Made by a program: the position numbers and the translations under genes
The notes under the pieces: generated by a model
Seen by the model: the letters and a program-made list of their open reading frames with translations, nothing else
Told to the model about the DNA's origin: nothing
Databases searched by the model: none
NCBI RefSeq assembly: GCF_963678635.1
Contig: NC_087065.1
Coordinates: 76,239,786 to 76,299,785, forward strand
Direction: 5' to 3'
Source of the DNA: Symsagittifera roscoffensis
Taxonomy: Eukaryota; Xenacoelomorpha; Acoela; Convolutidae
Length of the DNA: 60,000 nucleotides
Shown: one piece after another, positions 1 through 10,151 of the stretch
Layout of the letters: every line of letters starts with the position of its first letter
Numbering within the stretch: the first letter of the stretch is position 1

Positions 1-1
1 A

Positions 2-1282
2 GATTTTCTTGATATAGTAGAGAAAAATATAGCATTTTCCCTAGGCACTAGACCAGGAGATGCAGGTGACGAACAAGACGCATATGATAACAGACAAAGA
101 GCCTTATTTGGTTCAATATTAAGAAGTCCAGCCGCTCAATGGTATCAGGGATTAGCAGCAAACTTACCTTGGAATGATATAAGAGATCAATTCATAGATA
201 GATTCACTGATGATAAAGATAAGTATAGGAGACGAATAGAAGCAGAAAACATAAAAAGACAACCTGATGAATTCATTAAAAGCTACATACATAGATTAAG
301 CACCACAGTAGACCGTGGATGACCTAATCCAACTTTTAATGATGATCAAAGAACAGCAAAGAAAATGGAATTCTTTGTACGCGGCTTAAGCCCGCCAGGC
401 TTGAAACAAAAGGCTCATCAATTCCTAATTGAGAATCCACCCGCAACATGGCAACAATTAAAAGATCATATTGCAACAAAAGACTTACGTTTTGCAGTAA
501 GTAGTGAGTTTACTGGAACAGCCTCAAGTAGTGTTGATAATAAGTTGGAGACAGAAGGAATAAAGGATCAGCTTAAGGAGTTAACAGGACTAATGAAAGA
601 TCATAAAATAAATGCAGCCTATAATCCAAATGAACCCAGAAATAAACAAAACCATACCCGATTTTGTAAATGGTGTCGTAGGTCAGGTCATACTGTCAGT
701 GTTTGTTTTAAATATAGAGACCACAAAGATCAAAACAGAAAACCCCCTCAGTATCGTGAAAAATTCTCAGACAATTATAATAGGAGATCTAGGCCTCGAG
801 AAGAAAATAGTTATAACAATCGATACAATGGCTATAACCAGCGAAATAACAATAACAGACCATATTCTCCGTATCCTAGACAGTTCAATAATAGAACAAA
901 TAGTTTCGATAGATCTCGATCTCAAAGTTTTGGATCAAGAGATAGAAATTTCAATAATAGATTTAACGATCAAAATAACCCAAATCGTTATAATACTTAC
1001 AACACAACCTCAAATAACTATAATCAAAATAGGAACAGAAGCAATTCTATACCCGAACGAAATAGAAGATCATTTTCACAAGACAATTATAGAACGCAAT
1101 ACCAAAACAGACCTCACGAAAATAAATTCCCATCCTACAATAATCAATCAAGATCCCTAGGTGATTCAAAACCATCCTCCAGAGAAAATAGTCGAGACAG
1201 AAACCCTAAAGTACAATTTAGTGAGAATAAAATCCATGGCTATTACAGCGATGACGAAGGCGAGGAACTTACTTTAAACTAG
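2..1282 (+). pseudogene. gag: gag polyprotein of E1 (partial, one in-frame TGA)
   Basis: Structural capsid-nucleocapsid protein of the retroelement. The frame is open from the first codon of the window, so the N-terminus is missing. The capsid part contains the block AAQWYQGL (131-154). A CCHC zinc knuckle CKWCRRSGHTVSVC is encoded at 665-706 and is followed by about 190 residues rich in Asn, Arg and Ser, as in nucleocapsids that bind RNA. A TGA at 320-322 interrupts an otherwise continuous frame; a Trp TGG to TGA change would explain it. The first ATG after that stop is at 365. The ORF ends 30 nt before the protease ORF, which is in another frame. E2 gag has the same domain order. Confidence 0.85.
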
Positions 1283-1311
1283 AACAGTCTCCGCAAGATA
1301 AAAAGTCACAA

Positions 1312-1749
1312 ATGTATACTAATCTATATCAACATCCCGTCGGAGACAAAAATAAAAATAACGGCCTTGAAACCCAATTTTTAGTAGATACTGGAGCAAC
1401 CTGTTCGCTGTTAAATTATGATACCTATTTAGAATACGCAAAAATACCAAAGTTGACACTTACTAAAGCACAATCCAAAACATTTGCTGTTAATGGACAA
1501 AAACTCAAACTCTTAGGATATACAAATTTTAACGCTAGTTTTGACAGTAAAGGTGATTATTTTGTAAAAATTCGAGCATGGGTTGCGGCCAAGGACGGAT
1601 GTAAACTTAATATATTAGGTATGGATTTCCTCTCTAATTCAACTAAATCGATCGATTTTTCAACAGCAAAACTAGAACTCAAAATGTACCCAGGAGTATC
1701 AGTCGCTATAAGCAATATAAAAAAGCAAAAGCTATCCTTTTATAAGTAG
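1312..1749 (+). CDS. Retropepsin-like aspartic protease of E1
   Basis: The protease cleaves Gag-Pol during particle maturation. The active-site motif D-T-G-A is encoded at 1387-1398, and the second conserved block NILGMDF lies about 75 residues later, the usual spacing for retropepsins of Ty3/Gypsy elements. The frame is shifted relative to gag (gag in frame 2, this in frame 1), so a frameshift or separate initiation would be needed for expression. The ATG at 1312 may be incidental. The frame closes at TAG 1747-1749, and the downstream pol linker is in frame 2, which suggests at least one indel in this copy. Confidence 0.8.
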   Translation: MYTNLYQHPVGDKNKNNGLETQFLVDTGATCSLLNYDTYLEYAKIPKLTLTKAQSKTFAVNGQKLKLLGYTNFNASFDSKGDYFVKIRAWVAAKDGCKLNILGMDFLSNSTKSIDFSTAKLELKMYPGVSVAISNIKKQKLSFYK

Positions 1750-1765
1750 TTATCAGAATGTACTT

Positions 1766-2212
1766 TTGGACCAAACTATAACTTTAGCACCAAAATCAAC
1801 TCGTGTCATTTCCATATCCCCAGCTGACAAAGTTTTTAAAAAAGGAACATCGTTCAAACTTGATAAAGACCTACAACAAAAAGGAATATACACTTATAAC
1901 ACATATTGTAATCATGACGAGAAAACGTTACCTATAATGTTAAACAATCATAAAGAATCGAAGGTTCTTATATCCAAAGGTTCAATTGGACAAACTTTCG
2001 AGGACATTGAAACTGATTCAAAAACAATCTACAGCGTCGCAGACAATATAGCTTTTATGGAAGTTTTGTTCAACAAAAATGAACATCTTGATCATATTTT
2101 TCATGTAAGCGAGCAATCAAAAAATCAACTGTTTTTCAAAAATGCATCAATGGTGAAAATCATAAAAATTCAAAAAGGAAAAACAAGGAAATTTTTAAGC
2201 AAAAAGAACTAG
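1766..2212 (+). CDS. Protease-RT linker segment of E1 pol (fragment)
   Basis: An open frame of 148 codons lies between protease and reverse transcriptase; the first codon is TTG, so the start is not defined. No catalytic motif is visible. The order and spacing match the E2 segment at 57,993-57,400, which also sits between protease and RT, and both contain a stretch of alternating hydrophobic residues ending in a short Val/Ala-Asn motif. It is best read as the linker that normally joins protease to RT, here split by frame changes. From 2213 to about 2421 the frames are interrupted and only fragmentary similarity can be guessed. Confidence 0.5.
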   Translation: MDQTITLAPKSTRVISISPADKVFKKGTSFKLDKDLQQKGIYTYNTYCNHDEKTLPIMLNNHKESKVLISKGSIGQTFEDIETDSKTIYSVADNIAFMEVLFNKNEHLDHIFHVSEQSKNQLFFKNASMVKIIKIQKGKTRKFLSKKN

Positions 2213-2421
2213 ATTATACTAATAAATACGAACTACGAACTAGAAACCGATTTCAGCAACGAATTGAAGGACTTGAAACCCAAATCTGAACTAAACTCTC
2301 AAACACATTTTACAAATATACAAATTCATGAAATCCAAAAAAAAGACAAAACAAAACAAGAGTTTCTAGAAAAATTTGACTTTACTCACTCTGATATAGA
2401 CCATATCAATTACAAGACCTA

Positions 2422-4695
2422 ATGAAAATGCTATTACAAAATAAAGACGTATATTCACAACATAAATACGACGTAGGACTGATAAAGCAAAAATTCCATG
2501 TAAAGCTTTTACCAAACTCTGTATTGACTAAACAAAGACCATCAAGAGTTTCATTGCATTAACAAGAAAAACTGAATGACTTACTAGACCAACTATGTAA
2601 ATCAGGAATAATTAGAGAAATGGGAAGTAATACCGAAATGGGATCAGAATTTATAAATCCAATTATAATACTTCCAAAAGGGAACATAGTCAAGCTCGTT
2701 ATCGATGCGAGATACCTGAACTCAATAACTGACTTAAGTCGTTATTAATGGCCATTAGAACCAATAGGATCGCTCATCACTAAGCTAAAAGGAAATTTCT
2801 TCACCACGAGTGATTTATGCTCAGCATACAATCAAGTACCTTTAACAGAAGAAACACAACAATTAACAAGCTTTGTAATTGGATCAAAACAATATACTTT
2901 TAAACGAGGTTTTTACGGATTATGTGGTCTACCAAATTTCTTCAGTAGAATAATGACAATACATTTTGCACCCTTAATAAAAAGAAATCAAGCAGTAACC
3001 TATATAGACGATACAATAATGCAAGCACAAACTGTAGAAGAAATGTTCGACATCATTGCTACATACCATGACTTATTAAGAAAATCAGGACTAAAATCTC
3101 AACCAGAAAAAAAAAACTTTTTTTTGAGAAGAGTACAGTTTTTAGGACATGTAATAGGTAAAAATGGCATACAACCAGTCAAGAAAAAGGTAGATGATCT
3201 CAAGGCATTGAAATCGCCGGAGAACAAAAAAGATGTAATGAGAGTGTTAGGTTGTTTAGGATTCTATAGTATGTATATAAAGAATTTACATGTAGACTCA
3301 AAACCTTTCTATGATTTGATACGGAATGATACAATTTTTAAATGGACACAAGAACATGAAAAACTATTTAACGAAATAAAAGAAAGAATTAGCGCAGATA
3401 CAATTTTAGCAATACCAGACACAAGATATCCTTTCCATGTACACGTAGACTCATCATCAATAGGAATAGGTTCAATATTGGTACAAGAATTCCCAGAAGG
3501 AAAACGTATAATATCCTTTAATTCAAGAGTATATAACAAAGAGGAACAAAAAATTTCAACAACAGCTAAAAAGCTTTGGGGTGTTGTATCAGCTCTACAA
3601 ACATACGAACACTATTTATTAGGTTCACCACATCCAATATATCTCTACACTGATCACGAAGCTTTGATTTACCTTTGGGGAAGAAGAGGTAAACTTTCCC
3701 ATAGATATTTTAGATACCAATTGGTTATATCACAATTCCAAAATTTGAAAATTATTTGGACCGAAGGAAAAAACCTAGCATTCCCGGATATTTTAAGCAG
3801 AAATGTAACAACTAAAGATTTAGACAAACACCAATTAAAACATAAGAAAATTCCCAAAGACATTCTATTCTACGACGAAAATGGCTACGAAGAAAAATAC
3901 TTCATAGTACATGATACCGAAAAAGGACCCAGCGACGAATTTTTTCCTGTCATTAAACAAAATAAGAACGGTGTAACTAGATTCAAAATAAACAACGACA
4001 AATTAATCAAAATACCCAAGGAAACAAAAAAAGAACAAATTTGCTCACTAACTGATATAAGTTCTTGCTTTATACAAGGTTCAGCTATCAGCCAAGTTAG
4101 AATGATTCAAAACAAAATACCAAATAATAATGCAAATGACGAAGAATCAGATCATAACTACTCCGAATTGTCCTTCGAATTAAACACTAACCCAACCCAA
4201 TTTGGGGATTATATGTCAAATTACGATATTGAAGACCAGTCCGACCTCCTACACTTTGAAACGATTGATGAACAAGCTGAAATCCTTCAAGAATGTTTGC
4301 TAAACGATGAAATTAAACTATGTGAACAATTAACCAATAAACTAGAAAACAAAAAAATTGCAACCAAACTGCCTAACGAAACACTTACAAACGAGGATAA
4401 CCTTACTCAGATTTTCACTACTTTCAACAACCTAGGAAAAATTATAGATTTAAACACGGAACTTATTGCCAGAGAACAAGACACCGATGCAGTCATAAAA
4501 ATCGTAAAAGAATTAGTGAGAAACAAAAACAAAGACTCAAAAAATATACATTATAGGCAATCGAAAGCTTTATCTTCATATCTAAATAAATTTGAAACAT
4601 TATTATTATTAGGAAATATTCTTTGCATCGAACAAACATCAGATAATCCCGAAGTGAAAGAAATTAAAATTTGTGTTCCTATGTTCTTTTTATAA
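2422..4695 (+). pseudogene. pol: Reverse transcriptase-RNase H of E1 with in-frame stops
   Basis: RNA-dependent DNA polymerase and RNase H of the element. One frame runs from ATG 2422 with TAA at 2560-2562 and 2746-2748, then is open from 2749 to TAA 4693-4695. The RT block INPIIILPKG, the palm region, and the catalytic YIDD (3001-3012) are present. The thumb FFLRRVQFLGH follows. RNase H shows its first Asp at 3448-3450, TDH at 3649-3657 and a final PD before SRN. The position expected to hold the catalytic Glu reads Lys (AAG 3571-3573); E2 has Arg-Glu there. Residues after about 3800 form a linker to the integrase. Two stops and the Glu change point to an inactive copy. Confidence 0.85.
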
Positions 4696-4707
4696 AAAAC
4701 ATTTGAA

Positions 4708-5769
4708 TTGGCCCATACAGATCAATTAGCAGGTCATGTAGGAAAAGACAAAACCATTGCGAATATAAAACGATTTTTCTTTTGGCCAGGCAGGTATAAA
4801 TGGATAACCCAGTTAATAGCAGGATGTCTTAACTGTCAAAAAAATAAACACAAACGTCACGATCTTAACCAAGCACCGTTAGAACAATGGACGGATACAG
4901 TACCTTTCCCGTTTCATACTGTACACATAGATCATAAGGGACCAATTAATCCTACATCAAACGGAAAGAAACACTGTTTAGTTGTGGTAGATTCATTTTC
5001 TCGATTCTTCCAAGTATATCCAGTAGCTAACACTACCGCATTTGAAACAATAAAAACTTTAGAAAAACTTATTCTCACATTTGGTATTCCACAAAAACTA
5101 GTTTATGATAAAGGAACAGCTTTCATGAACGAAGATTTTACTAGTTGGCGTCATGAACTAGGAATAACACATGCTCCCAGAACCGCATATTCACCATGGA
5201 CAAATGTTAAAATGGAAATACAAAACAAACATCTAGGAACACATTTTAGAATTTTCTTTGATCAAGCAAAGGGAAATTGGAGTGATCTAGCTGCGAAATT
5301 CGCTTTCGCTCATAACACCACTATCAACGCAAGTACTGGATTAACACCATACAAAATTGTTTTTGGACAAAAACCTCAAATACTAATCTCTTTAAAACTA
5401 GGATTACTCCGAAATTCAGAATTAACGTGCAACTCTGAATTCTGTGCTAATCTTCCATTACACAGACATTCTTTAAAAACATCATCAAATAAAGCTATAC
5501 AACCATTATTAAAACCAAAAACTAACACTTCACTACTTATCCGAGAAAACCAATTTAAATACATCTATAATACAGCTTACAAGAAAAGTCTTGAAAACAA
5601 CGCCAAAATCCACAAATATCGAAATAAATATAAATTAGGAAAACCCTTAGAAATAAGTCAAAAAGTACTGATGGAAAACCATTCCATAGAAGATGGCAAA
5701 TCAAAAAAATTACAAGAACTACGATCAGGCCCATATACGGTAACAAATAAAGTAACGAATGTAAACTAA
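4708..5769 (+). CDS. Integrase of E1 (same frame as RT, after a TAA)
   Basis: Integrase inserts the element cDNA into host DNA. The frame is the same as RT, separated only by TAA 4693-4695, so this is the C-terminal part of pol. The N-terminal HHCC zinc-binding region has two His (HTDQLAGH) and CLNC. The catalytic core has Asp in HIDHKGP (4930-4932), Asp in VYDKGT (5107-5109) and Glu (5215-5217), giving exact DD35E spacing. A GPY/F-type module (LRSGPYTV) lies close to the end. The frame meets TAA 5767-5769 and another stop at 5776, but coding similarity to E2 (a His-Arg-Asn block before a Tyr-Pro motif) continues to about 5898. Confidence 0.85.
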   Translation: MAHTDQLAGHVGKDKTIANIKRFFFWPGRYKWITQLIAGCLNCQKNKHKRHDLNQAPLEQWTDTVPFPFHTVHIDHKGPINPTSNGKKHCLVVVDSFSRFFQVYPVANTTAFETIKTLEKLILTFGIPQKLVYDKGTAFMNEDFTSWRHELGITHAPRTAYSPWTNVKMEIQNKHLGTHFRIFFDQAKGNWSDLAAKFAFAHNTTINASTGLTPYKIVFGQKPQILISLKLGLLRNSELTCNSEFCANLPLHRHSLKTSSNKAIQPLLKPKTNTSLLIRENQFKYIYNTAYKKSLENNAKIHKYRNKYKLGKPLEISQKVLMENHSIEDGKSKKLQELRSGPYTVTNKVTNVN

Positions 5770-5919
5770 GAAATATAATTAGATTCAGATGAAACTATAA
5801 AAAAGACAGCTCATAGAAACCATCTAATTGAATACTTTCCCATTGAAGAAAAAGCAAAGGAACTGGTGAATGAATATGTTTTAAAAGACCAGTCCTAAAA
5901 ACCATTCTATGAAAATCTA

Positions 5920-6336
5920 ATGAAATCAAGGAATAAAATTGTCAATACACCACTCACCAACAAATCATTTCAAAACCCAATGGGTTCATCAGAATATTTA
6001 CCTGTCGAAACACACCATAGACGAGAAAATAATATAGAATTACATAAAACTGAGCAAGAAAAAACCTTAACGAATATTGACTCAGGATTTCAAGAGCACA
6101 ACACAGAAACTATGCAAATGCCACATACACCAGGATTAGCTCAGAGAAGGCTAACCTCAACACCTCTTTATCCAAACGATAGGAATGGTAATAATTTCGA
6201 TGAATTGTCATATATATCAACTACATCAAGTCACAACCTCCAAAACGGACAGACATCTGTTCAAACGGGCTCGACAAATGAAAGAATTCAGAGACATCGG
6301 CGACAACCCAGCTTCTACCAAGCAGGATTCAACTAA
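5920..6336 (+). CDS. C-terminal tail of E1 pol (probable)
   Basis: A 138-codon frame, in the same reading frame as integrase and separated from it by stops at 5767, 5776 and 5896. It is hydrophilic, rich in Asn, Thr, Gln and His, and ends with a basic RRQP motif. E2 pol ends in a similarly polar, Lys/Asn-rich tail with RNQPRKN, so by position and composition this is most simply the disordered pol C-terminus. An independent small ORF cannot be excluded. The next 200 nt before env contain no supported ORF. Confidence 0.45.
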   Translation: MKSRNKIVNTPLTNKSFQNPMGSSEYLPVETHHRRENNIELHKTEQEKTLTNIDSGFQEHNTETMQMPHTPGLAQRRLTSTPLYPNDRNGNNFDELSYISTTSSHNLQNGQTSVQTGSTNERIQRHRRQPSFYQAGFN

Positions 6337-6537
6337 AAATCTCTAATAGTCTTCACTAGCTAAAAACTCATTTTGTAATCTCCGGGTCATCAATTTGGAT
6401 ACAAAAGATTATTCAAACTATGACCCCACACGTAATGGTCAATCAAACTAGTCAATATTTTATAAAACAATGGTTTCTTCCAATAAAAACCAACCAAAAA
6501 AAATTTACTATTGCTAATTTTTTGTAACTTCGCGATA

Positions 6538-7701
6538 ATGATGAAATTTACTACCCTACTTTCAACATTTATACCTCCTGTCATTCTACAGAATGATGAT
6601 TTGGAAAACGTATCGAATTCTCTCAAAGTTACTCACTATGACTGTTCAAGCATGCAGGAAAATAAAATGTATGCTTTAAATCAAGTGGCCCCATGTAAAG
6701 TTAGCTCAGAAAACCTTTACACTACCGATAGCACAATTAGCGTATATCAACGGTCTTATAGAACAAACGTGAACGCAGTTATGTGTAAAATTAAAACATT
6801 TCCCATTCGTTATAATTGCGGAATGTGGGCACATTCTTTCATCGTTCACAATATGAACATGATAACCTATGAAATTATTATACCACCAGAAGATTGCAAA
6901 AAAGCAGCAAAGAACAACAAAATTACAGTGAATGAAGATGGATACACCCATGAACTAATTATAAAAATGGATGAAAGTATTTTACAACACAGAAATGAAG
7001 GAACATCATTAGAAGGCGACAGTTCGACACCATGCAAGAATAGGGGACAAATCAAACACTATAGCTACGAAACCCACATGCAAAAAATTCAACTCAAAGT
7101 AAATCTAGAAACAAAACAAGTACAAAATCCTTACGGTATCCCATTACCATGCACAGTACTCGAAGGCGGATGCGAATCAACATCATTAGACCCTTATGCT
7201 TACACTTGGGACATACCCGAAAATTGCGTAGTCATAAAATTGTTTTCTCAAAAAGCGAAAATGGTCAAGTACGCTAATAAGTTGGACCACCCTCAATATC
7301 ATATACTGAGTGAGGGATCGGCACCCAATGGCTTAGACCTCAAAATTCGCATTTACAACAAGCAGCAAGAAGTCTGCAGCAGGCCAGGAGCATTATATAA
7401 AACAAATTTTGAGTCCTTGTTTATTTCTTATTCATGCGGTTTTGATATGAACACTGGTAAATCCAGCAACATACGACACGATGATAGAAATTACTATCAA
7501 ATGCAAATAAATGAGAACGATCAAATAAGAGTGAAACCTTTGAACTATCCTCTGGGATCAGGTAATTTTTCATTCCTCCATGATGAACGTAACAATAAAA
7601 ATCGGGATCCTCTTTGGCGCCATGTAGGTACCGATGAAATTGATTACGAACTTCATCTGGGTGCAAAGTTAGATTACATAATGTATTTGAATGCTAATTA
7701 A
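6538..7701 (+). CDS. Envelope-like ORF, N-terminal half (E1 env-A)
   Basis: Predicted extracellular part of an envelope glycoprotein. The ATG at 6538 (or 6541) starts a hydrophobic stretch fitting a signal peptide. The body of about 385 residues is Cys-rich, with the motif THYDC near residue 30 and YALNQV shortly after. E2 env-A at 51,621-50,296 has the same blocks in the same order (THYDC, YAINQV, GFDMTTGK against GFDMNTGK, and a C-terminal HLxxKLDY). No clear transmembrane segment is visible. The ORF stops at TAA 7699-7701, and env-B continues in the same frame after five codons. The position directly after pol is that of env in Gypsy-type endogenous retroviruses of invertebrates. Confidence 0.7.
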   Translation: MMKFTTLLSTFIPPVILQNDDLENVSNSLKVTHYDCSSMQENKMYALNQVAPCKVSSENLYTTDSTISVYQRSYRTNVNAVMCKIKTFPIRYNCGMWAHSFIVHNMNMITYEIIIPPEDCKKAAKNNKITVNEDGYTHELIIKMDESILQHRNEGTSLEGDSSTPCKNRGQIKHYSYETHMQKIQLKVNLETKQVQNPYGIPLPCTVLEGGCESTSLDPYAYTWDIPENCVVIKLFSQKAKMVKYANKLDHPQYHILSEGSAPNGLDLKIRIYNKQQEVCSRPGALYKTNFESLFISYSCGFDMNTGKSSNIRHDDRNYYQMQINENDQIRVKPLNYPLGSGNFSFLHDERNNKNRDPLWRHVGTDEIDYELHLGAKLDYIMYLNAN

Positions 7702-7716
7702 CTCAGACATTCTGAA

Positions 7717-8886
7717 ATGACATTATTACAGAATCAATGTGAACTCGAAAGAACACAAATTCTAACAATAATGATATTAGCTTTACAAAATACCAGGCTT
7801 GCAGGATATATATTAACCGGCAATCGTTCTATGTTTTTGGACACCGATGGAGCAGTTGGCTGGCTGTATCACTGCCCTAAAAAAGTTTCACCTCTTAAAC
7901 TTCTCGAAAAATGCTTTGATCGAATACCGATCTTTTACAATGGGCGAACAGTGTTTGTCGACCCTATTACCCGCCAAACTTTTCCTTTTGCCAACGAAAT
8001 ACATTGCGTTGGTGGCTACAAAAATGCCTTTCAACTTGATTTAGATGATAATTTATCTTGGTACCAATTAATGCCGGCTCCAATACCTTTCAAGACTCCT
8101 TTAATGTTCGCTCCACAAGATATAGGCCATATTACGGAATTTCCCGTATACGATTCGAGACGCGCAGGCATGTATACCCCAAAACAATTAAAAGTTTTTT
8201 GGGATAACATTATTCATAACACAGCATCAACATCTGTTCTCAAAAAAATTACAAGAACTGTTCTCCAAAATGGACACATGGATTATGCAAATTCCGACCC
8301 TTTAACCGCTGCAATGGGCTTAAACCAGAAAATTTATCTAGATTCTCTGCTCTCACCAGGATTTTTCATGAATAGTTTCATCGGAACATTCGGTTTTGTT
8401 GCTTTTTTCTTAGAGAAAATTGGAATTTATTTTGCCTGTTTTCTTTTTCTCAAATTCCTGCTAGAAATAATAGTAACAATTATTAAAGCTTTGGAAATTA
8501 ATAAGTTAACAAATCGTACTATGAGCTTCTGGAAGATAATATTAGGTGCAACGTATAACCTTTTTGTTCTATCAGTCTTTACTTCCATTTTCTCAAACGA
8601 AAACTCCAATCTTAAATCAGATTCGCGAAACTCAAGACAAAAACAAATACGACAACAAAATCATAATCAAAATATTTACCAAGAAAGCACTGCTTCAATA
8701 CCTATGGTAGAGCGAAATGAGCCTGCAGTACCCTTAATGTCACCAGATTCGCGAAACGAACCTGGTTTATACCCAGACCTAAATAACCAAAATGAACATT
8801 TAGTACGGACCAATGTAATAGGAACGATCTCTAGCACAACAATCCCTCATCCAACCACCAACAACAACACTATAACACCAATCTAA
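7717..8886 (+). CDS. Envelope-like ORF, transmembrane half (E1 env-B)
   Basis: Predicted membrane-anchored half of the envelope. It starts with ATG 7717 and has a block CELERTQIL at about residue 8, then AGYxLxGNRSxFLDxxG and KKVSPL, all shared with E2 env-B (50,292-49,015). Around residues 215-255 are strongly hydrophobic stretches (from about nt 8370 to 8470) fitting one or two membrane segments, followed by a cytoplasmic, Asn/Pro-rich tail. The frame is the same as env-A, separated by TAA and four codons. The tail shows no similarity to the E2 tail. I infer a fusion/anchor subunit; the fold class cannot be assigned from sequence alone. Confidence 0.7.
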   Translation: MTLLQNQCELERTQILTIMILALQNTRLAGYILTGNRSMFLDTDGAVGWLYHCPKKVSPLKLLEKCFDRIPIFYNGRTVFVDPITRQTFPFANEIHCVGGYKNAFQLDLDDNLSWYQLMPAPIPFKTPLMFAPQDIGHITEFPVYDSRRAGMYTPKQLKVFWDNIIHNTASTSVLKKITRTVLQNGHMDYANSDPLTAAMGLNQKIYLDSLLSPGFFMNSFIGTFGFVAFFLEKIGIYFACFLFLKFLLEIIVTIIKALEINKLTNRTMSFWKIILGATYNLFVLSVFTSIFSNENSNLKSDSRNSRQKQIRQQNHNQNIYQESTASIPMVERNEPAVPLMSPDSRNEPGLYPDLNNQNEHLVRTNVIGTISSTTIPHPTTNNNTITPI

Positions 8887-8943
8887 GCAACAGTTTTCTA
8901 TTTCAGAATGCCCTCAAGAAAACTGTGCATCCCCATAGACTAA

Positions 8944-9219
8944 ATGCTAGTCGATATTTTAGACAGACAAGTGCTTTTACTGATTCAATTTCCCACACTT
9001 ACAAATAAACTGTTTACATGAATAGCAGCTGTTGACTTACCTCAATTGGGAACCAATAATTTTATACGCCTCATGCTAATTGTTTACCCAGGAAAAGTTA
9101 TTCATGAAGCTGTTATTGAATCATTGAATCCCAAATATAATTATATCTGTTCGTTTCTTCAAAGTAACGAATCTGCTATCATGAAAATTACTTCAGAAGG
9201 AGTTCATTTTTGTGTGTGA
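8944..9219 (+). pseudogene. Family A accessory ORF 1 (A1, one in-frame TGA)
   Basis: First of a row of small related ORFs after env. ATG 8944 opens a frame that meets TGA at 9019-9021 and then continues to TGA 9217-9219. It matches A2 closely: MLVDILDR against MLVGILDR at the N-terminus, then a YPGK/YPDE block, then NPKYNYICSFL against NKKYDYLCSLL, with SNESA against GNSSA. No known domain is recognised. The clear A1/A2 similarity across the stop shows that A1 is a decayed or recoded copy of the same gene. Its upstream neighbour is env-B, 57 nt away. Confidence 0.6.
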
Positions 9220-9261
9220 AATACTACGATACAAAGAATTTACTTGAACACAAACATTCAA

Positions 9262-9543
9262 ATGTTGGTAGGAATTTTGGATCGAGACATTCGTTTATTA
9301 ATTCAACTTCCAGGTTATGCAAACAAACTACCAGCATTAATAGCATCAGCAAGATTACCAAAAACCAAACCAAATGATTGCATTCACCTTATGATAATAA
9401 CTTATCCTGACGAAACTGTTCAAGAAATTGAAATTGACTCTTCAAACAAAAAATATGATTATCTTTGTTCTTTACTGGAAGGAAATAGCTCAGCAGTCGT
9501 CATTACGATTTCGAAGGAATTCACTTCTGTGTATAAGTATTAA
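9262..9543 (+). CDS. Family A accessory ORF 2 (A2), 93 aa
   Basis: Small intact ORF from ATG 9262. The predicted protein starts with alternating hydrophobic residues (ILDRDIRLLIQLP), has a central YPDET block and a C-terminal YDYLCSLLEGNSSA block. It has no signal peptide, membrane segment or zinc motif. It is the best-preserved member of the family A array and about 60 percent alike by eye to A1. The function is unknown. The pattern recurs in A3 to A7 in weaker form, which implies tandem duplication followed by divergence. Confidence 0.6.
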   Translation: MLVGILDRDIRLLIQLPGYANKLPALIASARLPKTKPNDCIHLMIITYPDETVQEIEIDSSNKKYDYLCSLLEGNSSAVVITISKEFTSVYKY

Positions 9544-9601
9544 ACCAGAAACAACAAAATTGAATGGATACTTTCCAAATATAAAATTTGGAGAAAAATA
9601 A

Positions 9602-9877
9602 ATGTTCCTTGACACACTAAATCAAAATTTCTGCTTAATCAAATCTTGTCCTCATTTCCCAAAGAAATTCTATTCCCGAGTCACAACAGCAACTTTACCA
9701 TCCGTAGCAATTGATAAAAATTTACACTTAATTATCAACGACTTTCACCATAATCAAAATTACGATATTATCGCAAAGCAAACCAATCCTAGATACAAAG
9801 ATATTCTTCACATCTTAAAGTATAAAAACTCAGCCATATTCGAAACTGCTTGTGAAGAAATTATTTTTTGTGAGTAA
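9602..9877 (+). CDS. Family A accessory ORF 3 (A3), 91 aa
   Basis: ORF from ATG 9602, 58 nt after A2. Shared features with A1/A2 are the length, an early ATLP block (A2 has ARLP), a central LHLI segment (A2 HLMI), NPRYKDIL against NKKYDYLC, and a following NSA. The match is weak but the order is conserved, so I treat it as a diverged paralogue. No recognised domain and no membrane segment. It overlaps the longer non-ATG extension of A4, showing virus-like packing of ORFs. Confidence 0.5.
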   Translation: MFLDTLNQNFCLIKSCPHFPKKFYSRVTTATLPSVAIDKNLHLIINDFHHNQNYDIIAKQTNPRYKDILHILKYKNSAIFETACEEIIFCE

Positions 9878-9896
9878 AATAATTGAACATAAACTC

Positions 9897-10151
9897 ATGT
9901 TATTTAAACACAACAATCGTCACGTACTCCTTTATCAAATAGAAAAATCCTTCGACGCTTGTAACGGTTCATATTGTCCAAAACTTATCTTATATTTCGA
10001 TTATTGTAATACTTGGGAAGACGGAACAATTGAAGTCTTCCACAACTCGCCATATTGGAACTTTTTTCTAGTTTTGTCGAATACATGCTTAAGTCATCTG
10101 CCAAAAGACATAAGCGATTTCCATTCAAATGATCTCACTAACCTCTCGTAA
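9897..10151 (+). CDS. Family A accessory ORF 4 (A4), 84 aa
   Basis: ORF from ATG 9897. It contains GTIEVFHNSPYWNFFLVLSN, which lines up with the C-terminal block of the other members (Glu-rich stretch, Ser, Tyr, aromatic, Leu-rich, Ser/Asn). The N-terminal half has LLYQIEKSF, comparable to the LLIQLP of A2. It ends at TAA 10,149-10,151, 23 nt inside A5. Unknown function; the call rests on position, size and the one conserved block. Confidence 0.5.
   Translation: MLFKHNNRHVLLYQIEKSFDACNGSYCPKLILYFDYCNTWEDGTIEVFHNSPYWNFFLVLSNTCLSHLPKDISDFHSNDLTNLS

Noticed and set aside
612-1160. Second plus-strand frame of 182 codons inside gag
   Set aside because: Ile/Thr-rich shadow of the Asn/Arg-rich nucleocapsid tail; the same shadow appears in E2 gag (58,681-59,097) for the same compositional reason.
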